NCBI GenBank assembly: GCA_031973395.1
Contig: DALYDD010000005.1
Location: 1-64,000 of the forward strand
Reading direction: 5' to 3'
DNA: 64,000 nt
Source of the DNA: DALYDD01 sp031973395
Lineage (GTDB): Bacteria; Patescibacteriota; Minisyncoccia; Phycocordibacterales; CAIZLB01
The notes below the pieces were generated by a model. It was not told the origin of the DNA and did no database searches. It was given only the letters and a program-made list of their open reading frames with translations. The stretch's first letter is position 1, and each line of letters starts with the position of its first letter. This document shows, in pieces, positions 55,863 to 62,774 of the stretch. The position numbers and the translations under genes are program-made.

Positions 55863-57029
55863 CTATAGCTTAAACACAAAACCATTTCTATTCAATGTAT
55901 ACACCCCATTCTCATCCAGCGAAATACCATTCTCTGCAAAATTCTCCCGAGACAGATGATTGATAAGGCGAATGGCTGCGCCGTTTTGATCCAGCACCGG
56001 AGCCCCGGTTGCAGCATTGATATGCACTGGCACAACTTTAACCGACTGAATAGTTCTGTCTGGCTCGATATTCACAACCAAAATGCCAGAAATGCCAAGA
56101 AAATCTCTTGTTGATAATTTATTTGATGCATAGAAATTACCGAGAGAATAAGCAATGATCTTTTCTTTATACATCTCGATACCACGTAAAACATGAGGGC
56201 CAGAACCGAGCACCATATCTGCTCCTGCATCAATCATGGTATGAGCAATTTTTTGAGTATCGCCTCTATTTTCTCCCAAATATATTTCATCACCCTCAGG
56301 TACCATGAGATGAGAAGACCCTTCGCCTCCCGCATGAATCATAGCCACCACTATATCCGCCTGTTTTCTCGCTTCGCTAATCATGGCGATTATTTCTTTT
56401 TTGTTTAGTAAAGAATTCAGCTGATAATTCTGCGCAAAGCCAACAAAAGCCACGGTGCCTTTAGAGGTTTCAACAAGAGCAATCTTGCCTTTAGCGCCAG
56501 TATGTTTAATACCGACACTATCGAGAGCGCTTTGCGTATCTATAAAGCCAGACATACCGAAATCAAAAGAATGGTTATTGGCAATATTTACAACATCAAA
56601 ACCTTCCAGCTTAAGCACATTTGCAAAATCAGGACTTCCTCTGAGCATAAAACAATTCGACTTTCCCATTTTGTCGCACTTGGACTTATGGTCTTCGCTC
56701 TCACTAATAACCCCCTCCAAATTTCCAGTCATAATATCCAATGATGTAAACAAGGTTGTGAACGAATCAAATGACGGTGTTGTCATTGGCGCCATATCCC
56801 CTACCCAGCCAATAGTTATCGATTGATCTGAAACATCAATATGATCAAGTGATGCCGTTGTTATCTTTTTTTCCGCCTTGGCTGTAACTTGTTCATAGAG
56901 AATTTTATCTCCAGCACTCAAAACAGTCGCACCTGAGTTACCATCAGTACGCATATGCTTAAAAACAAAATATCCAGCCGCACTCACAGCTACTAGAAGT
57001 AGGATTGTTAGTAAATATTTTAAACCCAT
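55863..57029 (-). CDS. CapA-family metallophosphatase-like protein
   Basis: 388 residues. An N-terminal membrane anchor (YLLTILLLVAVSAAGYFVF) is followed by a CapA/PgsA domain: IGWVGDMAPM, MTGNLEGVIS, VVNIANNHSFDFG, GSGPHVLRG and KIIAYSLGNFYAS. This fold is calcineurin-like. In capsule operons CapA is needed for poly-gamma-glutamate export, but no other cap genes are here, so the role is open. Confidence 0.88.
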   Translation of the reverse strand: MGLKYLLTILLLVAVSAAGYFVFKHMRTDGNSGATVLSAGDKILYEQVTAKAEKKITTASLDHIDVSDQSITIGWVGDMAPMTTPSFDSFTTLFTSLDIMTGNLEGVISESEDHKSKCDKMGKSNCFMLRGSPDFANVLKLEGFDVVNIANNHSFDFGMSGFIDTQSALDSVGIKHTGAKGKIALVETSKGTVAFVGFAQNYQLNSLLNKKEIIAMISEARKQADIVVAMIHAGGEGSSHLMVPEGDEIYLGENRGDTQKIAHTMIDAGADMVLGSGPHVLRGIEMYKEKIIAYSLGNFYASNKLSTRDFLGISGILVVNIEPDRTIQSVKVVPVHINAATGAPVLDQNGAAIRLINHLSRENFAENGISLDENGVYTLNRNGFVFKL

Positions 57030-57061
57030 TTAATTAACATCATATCATGCCGGCCTTCACA

Positions 57062-57108
57062 GGTTTTCCTACTGACGAAACATGGCTTCGACTGTCACAC
57101 CACAAGGA
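57062..57108 (+). repeat. Dispersed 47-bp repeat, copy A
   Basis: Starts GGTTTTCCTACTGACGAAAC and ends TGTCACACCACAAGGAA. It aligns with copy B (57531-57578): 37 of 47 positions are identical with one gap, counted by eye. Confidence 0.55.
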
Positions 57109-57147
57109 ATGTGTATAAGTACACTGATAATATGTTAATATGTGTTC

Positions 57148-57381
57148 ATGCCAGGCGGAGTAGAAAATCATAAAACACCCTCAGAAATGTCGAAATGGGA
57201 ATTGATAATTTCGACTATTGCTTCAATCTTTTTAGGGGTATTTATTTTGATTTATTTTCTCATGAATCAGGATAGTTTTAATTTAATTAGTGTAAAAAGC
57301 CTTATTCTATTCGGAACAGTTGCTTTATCTTTTTTTGTTGGGTATACATGCCTACGTGAATTCAAAAGAAGGAAGTTTTAG
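57148..57381 (+). CDS. Small two-helix membrane protein, unknown
   Basis: About 77 residues from ATG 57148; the GTG at 57142 is less likely because TAATAT sits exactly six bases before 57148. Two membrane helices (about 20-40 and 50-66) and a basic end (REFKRRKF). Flanked by two copies of a 47-bp repeat and closed by a 21-bp-stem terminator. Confidence 0.65.
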   Translation: MPGGVENHKTPSEMSKWELIISTIASIFLGVFILIYFLMNQDSFNLISVKSLILFGTVALSFFVGYTCLREFKRRKF

Positions 57382-57398
57382 TTTGTGCTTTCGCTCCG

Positions 57399-57450
57399 TT
57401 ACATCAAAACAAAAGGACTACACTGCTGCAGTCCTTTTGTTTTGATGTAA
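57399..57450. terminator. Terminator after the 57148-57381 gene
   Basis: TTACATCAAAACAAAAGGACT (57399-57419) and its exact complement (57430-57450) form a 21-bp stem with T-rich sequence in the right arm. It probably works in both directions. Confidence 0.85.
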
Positions 57451-57530
57451 GCTCACAGAGAATAAGTCAATTGTGGTCACGGATAATTCCTTCGCCGTCG
57501 CTCAGGAATTTCCTCGACCCCGCCTCGCCC

Positions 57531-57578
57531 GTTTTCCCTGCTGGGAAAACACGGCTCCGGCCGTCACACCAAAAGAAA
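57531..57578 (+). repeat. Dispersed 47-bp repeat, copy B
   Basis: Second copy of the repeat at 57062. Most differences between the copies are transitions. In copy B the stems GTTTTCCC/GGGAAAAC and ACGG/CCGT are perfect; in copy A the second stem survives through G-T pairs. Confidence 0.55.
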
Positions 57579-57612
57579 AACACCAACGCAGGTTGGGTTT
57601 TTCTATTTATGT
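57574..57612 (+). terminator. Terminator-like hairpin
   Basis: AGAAAAACACCAAC pairs with GTTGGGTTTTTCT (one bulge), ending in T-rich sequence. It may close a transcript that begins near 57455 or serve the minus-strand gene upstream. Confidence 0.55.
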
Positions 57613-57722
57613 GAGCCTTCTCGAGATAGAACCCAAAGGTTCGTTACCCTGTAAGGTTACTTTTAATGTTTTTGTGATAACACGTCGACCCTTCTCGTGT
57701 GTAGACGATTTTACGCTGAACA

Positions 57723-58430
57723 CTATCTGACTTCCAATAAAACCTTTGGTTTTGTGTTGAGTATCTTTTCTCGAATTTCGGGAAATATTTCTCCTTTTTG
57801 TATTTTCTCAACCATCCTTGTAACTTCTCCGTCAAACGGATACACGTATGCGTCACATACTATTCCCGCAATGGGGACGCATGCCGTTATTTCAGGCAAT
57901 TCTTCAATGATATATGAGCCTAGCTTGTGTATATTCTGATCTGAATACACCGCACCCTTCCTTGCAATATAATTGTGAACAAACCCATAGATTGTATTTT
58001 TAAAATCTTCATTTTTTTCGTAATACTCGTACAAAAAATTAACTTGCGCTTGATACTCTGGAGTAATTACGTCATTCCATGTGGTATATATAATCCTGTC
58101 TCTTTCTTCCTCAGTCAGGTTGCTTTCAATAAGCGGTTTAAGTTTAGCCATAAAGTCGTCAACCATAGCCTTCACACGCTCTGAAGCTTTTTCTTTGCTT
58201 ATATTTTCAATGACCTCCACAGTGATTACATGTAACGAATCAACGATGTTAAAGATGACTTTTTGATCGGAATGGTTCAGCGTCCATTTAATTAAACCCA
58301 AGGTATTATCTGGAGTGAACCACTTATTGCCAAGACTAATGCCGATATTTATAGTGAAATGCTTGATAGACGAAATAATATCTTCTTTTTCAAAATATCC
58401 TCTAGTTTTGTGAAGCCTAAAATGCGCCAT
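57723..58430 (-). CDS. Predicted tRNA-dependent cyclodipeptide synthase
   Basis: 235 residues, the size of cyclodipeptide synthases (CDPS), which join two aminoacyl-tRNAs into a diketopiperazine on a class-Ic-synthetase-like fold. Key AlbC residues recur at a constant offset of five. Gly35, Ser37 (acyl-accepting) and Asn40 match Gly30, Ser32 and Asn35 in GISLGNKWF. Tyr178 and Glu182 match Tyr173 and Glu177 in YIIEELPEI. Tyr202 matches Tyr197 in YVYPFD. AlbC position 203 is Pro here (Pro198), giving an Asn-Tyr-Pro set rather than the classic Asn-Tyr-Gln. No tailoring oxidase is adjacent. The gene follows a tRNA-like RNA and tRNA-Glu on the same strand. Confidence 0.82.
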   Translation of the reverse strand: MAHFRLHKTRGYFEKEDIISSIKHFTINIGISLGNKWFTPDNTLGLIKWTLNHSDQKVIFNIVDSLHVITVEVIENISKEKASERVKAMVDDFMAKLKPLIESNLTEEERDRIIYTTWNDVITPEYQAQVNFLYEYYEKNEDFKNTIYGFVHNYIARKGAVYSDQNIHKLGSYIIEELPEITACVPIAGIVCDAYVYPFDGEVTRMVEKIQKGEIFPEIREKILNTKPKVLLEVR

Positions 58431-58474
58431 TTTTGTAGTTAATTTAATAAGCTACTCGTGCTAGCTGTTGATGG

Positions 58475-58614
58475 TGACCCCACAGAGAATCGGTCCTTAC
58501 AGGACCAGTACAGGTTTCCCATTTTCTCACACTTCGCTACGCTCAGTGCTCGAAAATATGGGAGAACCTTTTCGATTCTCTGACGCGATGTGCGCAGGCA
58601 CATCGCTTGGGGCC
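58475..58614 (-). ncRNA. Structured RNA with a tRNA-Glu-like acceptor stem
   Basis: On the minus strand GGCCCCA (58614-58608) pairs with TGGGGTC (58482-58476), the same acceptor pair as the neighbouring tRNA-Glu, followed by a discriminator-like A. Inside are a 9-bp hairpin GCGATGTGC-CTGC-GCACATCGC and a perfect 10-bp stem CAGAGAATCG/CGATTCTCTG that extends the tRNA T-stem. A stem of about 16 bp (AGGTTCTCCCATATTTTC with its partner) and GGTCC-5-GGACC complete it. The 3' 19 bases are identical to the tRNA-Glu 3' end. It ends 44 nt before the cyclodipeptide synthase ATG. Confidence 0.55.
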
Positions 58615-58651
58615 CCACTTCGCAAAAGCACCTGACGGTGTTTTGCTCGTG

Positions 58652-58723
58652 TGACCCCACAGAGAATCGAACTCTGATTTGAGCATTGAGAACGCTCCGT
58701 CCTAACCGTTAGACGATGGGGCC
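58652..58723 (-). tRNA. tRNA-Glu (CTC anticodon)
   Basis: A complete cloverleaf on the minus strand. Acceptor GGCCCCA/TGGGGTC (one G-T), D arm GTCTAACGGTTAGGAC, anticodon stem GAGCG/TGCTC with loop TTCTCAA (anticodon CTC), T arm CAGAG-TTCGATT-CTCTG, discriminator A. CCA is not encoded (CACGAG follows). It decodes GAG. Confidence 0.95.
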
Positions 58724-58789
58724 ATATCCTTTCGGACTGCTCCCTATTCTACATTTTTCAGACCAAAAATAAAGCCCTTGTAAAACCCC

Positions 58790-60523
58790 TTATCTATCCG
58801 GCGGTAATTCGAAATGATTAATCAAAAACTTCGAGAGATCGATAAAAGGAGTCGCCAATGTCTCCGATGCATAGCTCACCCCACGCGGATTGACGGTATA
58901 GATAAAGACCAAGAACCGCGGATTATATGCAGGCAAGAAACCTACAAACGAGTGCAAGAATCGATATTCATCATAAGTACCTGCCGAGGTTGCAATCTGT
59001 GCTGTACCTGTTTTGGCAGCAACCGCATATCGATCATTTTTTGCTTTACCATCGAGGAGCGAATGATCGACATTGTAGACCATCATATCGGTAACTGCGC
59101 GAGCCGTCTCTGGCTTGATTACCTGCGGACCGTCTTTCACATTGATATCTTTGTCATACCCGAGACGATAATTCACTTTTTTGACGAGGTGCGGATTGGC
59201 GAGCTTTCCATTATTGGCAATTGCAGAATATGCGCGAAGAAGCTCGACAGGTGACATGGCAATTCCTTGTCCAAATGATGCGGTCGCGAATTCAATATCA
59301 CGATTGGTGCTCAAATTTTTGACGAGACCCGACGATTCGTTTGGCAAATCAATGCCCGTCTTTTCTCCAATACCAAATTTCAAGAAATAGTCCGCCAAAG
59401 TCTTATTCCCCACTTGTCCTGCAACATATACGAATCCTGTATTCAAAGATTTAGACAGAGCAGTTTGCAAAGTAATATCACCACGGCCTTTTTTATCAAA
59501 GTTATACATCGTCTTATTATTCATAGTGACCGAACCAGTGTCATGATAGACCGTATTTGCTGTCACCTTTCCTGTATCAATTCCAACCGCCATAGTAAGA
59601 GACTTCACCACCGAACCCATTTCGTACACACTTTCGACCAAGTTATTGCTGAAAATTGCTGGATCTTTGATATCTTTTAGATTATTTGGATCGAAGGTTG
59701 GAGCTAGGGCCATCGCATAAATTTCCCCTGTTTTTGGATCCATGATGATCGCACCACTTCGCTCAGAACTGTACGTCTTGCTGATCTGTGCGAGCATTTG
59801 CTCAACATATTGCTGGGTATCCGGCTCAATCGAAGTGACGATATCCCCTTCTAGTTTTTCATGTTCGACGACGGTCTTTTTTATATTAGAAAACATCTCA
59901 GCAAAGAAATTCACATAGACACTATCACTATCGCGCATCAAAGTATCCTGAAAACTTCGCTCCAAGCCATAACGGCCGGCGAGTTCATTTTCTTTATCAT
60001 ATCCAATGAGCCCAAGAGCATGTGCTGCCAAAGAGCCGCCTGGATAATAGCGCCACTTGTCTTTGTACAAACCAATTCCAGGAATTTTGGCAGCGGCAAT
60101 TTCGGTGCCAACTTTTTCCTCTATCTTTCGGCGCACTTCTTCATAGGTATCGTCTTGCTTATTGGCTTTTTCTGTAAAGTCAGCTTGATCCAAATCTGGG
60201 ATAAAAGCCAGTAGCTTTTCATACGTCGCATCGACGCCTGCTTTTTGCACCAATTTTGGATTAATCGCCAAAATGAACCCGGTTTTCACGGTAGCAGCAG
60301 AAATAATATCCCCGTCTTTTTCCGTAAAATAGATAGTGCCTCGACTAAAAATATTGCCCGTCGGCCGCTGGTATTGTCGATCAGCTCTTTCTGCAAAATC
60401 GCTCCCGTGAATGATTTGCACGGAATACAGTTTGATGACCAACATCAAAGCGACTAGCAAAATGCCGATTGAGATGATTCTTATTCTATTTTTAGAAATA
60501 GCTGAAGATGAAGCGACGGACAT
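58790..60523 (-). CDS. ftsI: Class B penicillin-binding protein, division transpeptidase FtsI/PBP2-type
   Basis: 577 residues. A membrane anchor (about 14-35) precedes a dimerisation domain and a transpeptidase domain. Motifs are SVVK (SxxK, in YEMGSVVKSLT), SLN (SxN) and KTG (in AAKTGTAQI). It cross-links septal peptidoglycan with FtsW. The neighbours ftsL-like, rsmH and mraZ give the start of a dcw cluster in canonical order, so FtsI is favoured over the elongation PBP2. Confidence 0.92.
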   Translation of the reverse strand: MSVASSSAISKNRIRIISIGILLVALMLVIKLYSVQIIHGSDFAERADRQYQRPTGNIFSRGTIYFTEKDGDIISAATVKTGFILAINPKLVQKAGVDATYEKLLAFIPDLDQADFTEKANKQDDTYEEVRRKIEEKVGTEIAAAKIPGIGLYKDKWRYYPGGSLAAHALGLIGYDKENELAGRYGLERSFQDTLMRDSDSVYVNFFAEMFSNIKKTVVEHEKLEGDIVTSIEPDTQQYVEQMLAQISKTYSSERSGAIIMDPKTGEIYAMALAPTFDPNNLKDIKDPAIFSNNLVESVYEMGSVVKSLTMAVGIDTGKVTANTVYHDTGSVTMNNKTMYNFDKKGRGDITLQTALSKSLNTGFVYVAGQVGNKTLADYFLKFGIGEKTGIDLPNESSGLVKNLSTNRDIEFATASFGQGIAMSPVELLRAYSAIANNGKLANPHLVKKVNYRLGYDKDINVKDGPQVIKPETARAVTDMMVYNVDHSLLDGKAKNDRYAVAAKTGTAQIATSAGTYDEYRFLHSFVGFLPAYNPRFLVFIYTVNPRGVSYASETLATPFIDLSKFLINHFELPPDR

Positions 60524-60547
60524 TATCTATAGATGATAACAATCTTT

Positions 60548-60874
60548 CTACCTTATCGCTACAGCGGCAACCGCCGGCTTAGACAAAGTTACAAAAGTTG
60601 TATTGTCGGATGCAGAAACAAATCCCAGTCTTGAAGCAAGCTCCATAGTCACACCACCCTTTCCAGTAATGTATTGAAATTCTTTTTCGCTCAAATCCGA
60701 ATTAAGCGAAGCAATCTGCGTTTCGATTTTCTCCTTAGCAACAGCATTCAAAACAGCCTTATTTACAAAAATAATATAGGCGGCAATCATAGCCACAATC
60801 AAAGCGGTAAGGCTAATAAAAATCGCCTTCGAGAAAAGGTCTATCTTTCGTATTGCTATATGTGCTTGCTTCAT
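60548..60874 (-). CDS. ftsL: FtsL-like division protein
   Basis: 108 residues with the FtsL/DivIC layout: a short basic cytoplasmic N-terminus, one membrane helix (about 17-42, AIFISLTALIVAMIAAYIIFV) and a short coiled coil (AKEKIETQIASLNSDLSEKE). Sequence similarity is weak, as usual for FtsL. The call rests on its place between rsmH and ftsI. Confidence 0.75.
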   Translation of the reverse strand: MKQAHIAIRKIDLFSKAIFISLTALIVAMIAAYIIFVNKAVLNAVAKEKIETQIASLNSDLSEKEFQYITGKGGVTMELASRLGFVSASDNTTFVTLSKPAVAAVAIR

Positions 60875-60945
60875 GGTAATTCGGTTTTAAGTTAATGTTT
60901 GTGTACTAATGTGTGATCTCCTGTGCGTATGCGCTCATGCGCGGT

Positions 60946-61941
60946 TTAATTCTTGACGAGAACCCTGAGTTTCGCGCTTCTTGATCTCGGATTGCTCTCA
61001 ATTTCCTGATCGCTGGGCACCATCGGCTTTTTGGTCAATTCGGTGACCAAGCCATCTTTTGCCCACTGTTTAAAATATTGTTTGACGATTCGATCTTCGA
61101 GGCTGTGATACGCGATCACAGCAAGCTTTCCTCCTGGCTTTAGAGCTATAAAACTTTTCTCTAAAGCCTTGCGGAGGTGCTCGAGCTCGTTATTGACGGC
61201 GATGCGCAGAGCTTGGAAAGTTTTGGTGGCGGGATGCGTTTTTTGCAATCCAACCAATTTTCCCTTACTCCAGCGTGCAGTCGTACCGAACTCCTTCTGG
61301 ATCAAATCCGCTAGTTCTTTGCTAGTCTCGATTGGCTTTATGTTGCGCGCTGCAACAATCACCTTTGCGATTTTGCGTGCCTGGACTTCCTCGCCGTAGG
61401 CAAAGATCACGTTGGCGATATCTTGTTCTGCCCAGCCATTGATAATGTCTGAGGCATTGAAAAGATAATCTGCAACATCACCAAATGTCATATGAAGAGG
61501 TTCGTCCTGACGAAAAGTAAAACCTTTTCCGGAACCGATGAGATCATAGGTACTGAGTCCTAGATCAAAGAGAATGGCATCAATTGTATTTGGGCCATAC
61601 CCTTTCTTCTCTAATTCGACATCGAGATTGCTAAAATTAGCTTGAATAGGAATCAATCCTTTTGCGTGCGCGCCATCAGGAACAGTCAACGTAGCATCGT
61701 CGGCGAAATATTTTGCCGTTCTTGCAATTGCATCCGCATCGAGATCAAATCCCAGTATGCTCGCATTCCCTTTCAATTGTTTGATGATGGCTTCGCTGTG
61801 GCCACCATCACCTAGATTGCAATCCACCACGACTGCACCAGGTTTGAGATCGAGAATGTCGAGTATTTCATGTAAAAGGACTGGCTTATGTCTCTCTCCT
61901 TTATATTTCGCTTCTGCATCTATAGCGTGAATGTCTGTCAT
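60946..61941 (-). CDS. rsmH: 16S rRNA (cytosine1402-N4)-methyltransferase
   Basis: 331 residues (MraW). SAM-site motifs HKPVLLHEILDIL, VVDCNLGDGGHSEAI and ILFDLGLSTYDLIGSGKGFTFR are typical, as is the C-terminal LAVIAYHSLEDRIVKQYF with PMVPSDQEIESNPRSRSAKLRV. It methylates C1402 of 16S rRNA. Second gene of the mraZ cluster. Confidence 0.95.
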   Translation of the reverse strand: MTDIHAIDAEAKYKGERHKPVLLHEILDILDLKPGAVVVDCNLGDGGHSEAIIKQLKGNASILGFDLDADAIARTAKYFADDATLTVPDGAHAKGLIPIQANFSNLDVELEKKGYGPNTIDAILFDLGLSTYDLIGSGKGFTFRQDEPLHMTFGDVADYLFNASDIINGWAEQDIANVIFAYGEEVQARKIAKVIVAARNIKPIETSKELADLIQKEFGTTARWSKGKLVGLQKTHPATKTFQALRIAVNNELEHLRKALEKSFIALKPGGKLAVIAYHSLEDRIVKQYFKQWAKDGLVTELTKKPMVPSDQEIESNPRSRSAKLRVLVKN

Positions 61942-61964
61942 GGAAATAAAGATTAAGAAATGGA

Positions 61965-62399
61965 TTAAATGACGCCGATTTCTCCTAGCTTTTCAGCAAG
62001 TTGATCAGCAGATTTGAGAATACGCTTTTTGTACTCTTTCCATTTATCTTCACTCCAGACTTCCACTCTGCTATGGACTCCTGCAAACACCACTTTGCTA
62101 TTGAGTCCTGCAAATTCGCGAAGGAATTCGGGGATTAAGACACGGCCGTTCGAATCGATATCAATTTCAACCGCTCCGGCTAACATGATTCGATTGAATC
62201 CTCTAGAATCCGCAGCTCCCATTGAAAGATTTCCGAGTTTGTCGGCGATGACCATCCATTCTTTCATTGTGTAAAGGAATAAACAGTTATCGAGACCATG
62301 AGTGATTACCACTTTCTTGCCAAGTTCCTTTCGAAATTTTGCAGGAAGCGAGATTCGCTTTTTCTCATCTTGTGTATGTGTGTATTCTCCGATGAGCAT
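61965..62399 (-). CDS. mraZ: Transcriptional regulator MraZ
   Basis: 144 residues. Two SpoVT/AbrB-like halves: MLIGEYTHTQDEKKRISLPAKFRKELG and EIDIDSNGRVLIPEFLREFAGL. It forms a ring and binds repeated boxes in its own promoter to repress the division cluster. Such boxes are visible about 130 bp upstream. Confidence 0.95.
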   Translation of the reverse strand: MLIGEYTHTQDEKKRISLPAKFRKELGKKVVITHGLDNCLFLYTMKEWMVIADKLGNLSMGAADSRGFNRIMLAGAVEIDIDSNGRVLIPEFLREFAGLNSKVVFAGVHSRVEVWSEDKWKEYKKRILKSADQLAEKLGEIGVI

Positions 62400-62520
62400 G
62401 ATCTTTTAATTAAATCTTTTTGAGGTTTGTTGATCTAGTGTATTGGTGTGATTATTTGGATTTCTTGTTTTTGTTTTGGTTTCTGCTTATTAGACAAATT
62501 CCTTACAAACCTTCGATTTA

Positions 62521-62572
62521 CCACTTTGTCCCACCTATGAACATTTTATACCACTTAACCTCCCCTGACAAA
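62521..62572 (-). promoter_or_regulatory. mraZ: mraZ promoter with phased MraZ boxes
   Basis: CCAC occurs at 62521, 62531 and 62551 (GTGG on the mraZ strand), spaced 10 and 20 bp, one and two helical turns. On the minus strand the boxes read AAGTGGTAT, AGGTGGGAC and AAAGTGGTA, like known MraZ sites. A -10 TATAAA (62550-62545) and TTGTCA -35 lie within, so binding would block transcription. Confidence 0.7.
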
Positions 62573-62697
62573 CACAAAAACCCATAGTTATGCACAGATT
62601 CTAGGGCTATAAATAAGGGTCTTGCAAAAAAATGCCCTGGTTTCACCTTTTGTTACACATTTCTAAGTGCGAGAAAAATTGCGAGGTGAAACCAAGG

Positions 62698-62729
62698 AAA
62701 AAAGCTCCATATGAGTGGAACTTTTTTTC
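62698..62729. terminator. Terminator-like hairpin after the 62775-63488 gene
   Basis: AAAAAAGCTCC and GGAACTTTTTT pair with one mismatch, with T-runs on either strand. Confidence 0.6.
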
Positions 62730-62774
62730 TTCTAAATTTTAAATATTTATTTATAAAAAATCTTTTAACCCACA

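Larger units (their letters stand above)
57382..57722. other. 341-bp intergenic stretch rich in inverted repeats
   Basis: It holds a perfect 21-bp terminator stem and then several small stems: AATTCCT/AGGAATT near 57485-57510, GTTTTCCC/GGGAAAAC at 57531-57550, and ACGG/CCGT. A second terminator lies at about 57574-57610. The block 57455-57570 just before that terminator could be a small RNA. No protein gene is supported. Confidence 0.4.
62400..62774. other. 375-bp region between mraZ and a transglutaminase-like gene
   Basis: Left to right it holds the mraZ leader (62400-62520), the MraZ-box promoter (62521-62572), an inverted repeat CCTGGTTTCACCT/AGGTGAAACCAAGG with a 35-nt loop (62636-62697), and a terminator at about 62698-62729. 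No protein gene is supported. The inverted-repeat block could be a short RNA. Confidence 0.45.

Noticed and set aside
57480..57570. Possible tRNA or tmRNA end (GTCACACCA)
   Set aside because: No matching 5' acceptor strand and no T arm are present; only small local stems and the 47-bp repeat are supported.
58439..58660. 73-codon minus-strand frame between tRNA-Glu and the cyclodipeptide synthase
   Set aside because: It runs through the stems of the structured RNA and into the tRNA 3' end; no protein-like pattern.
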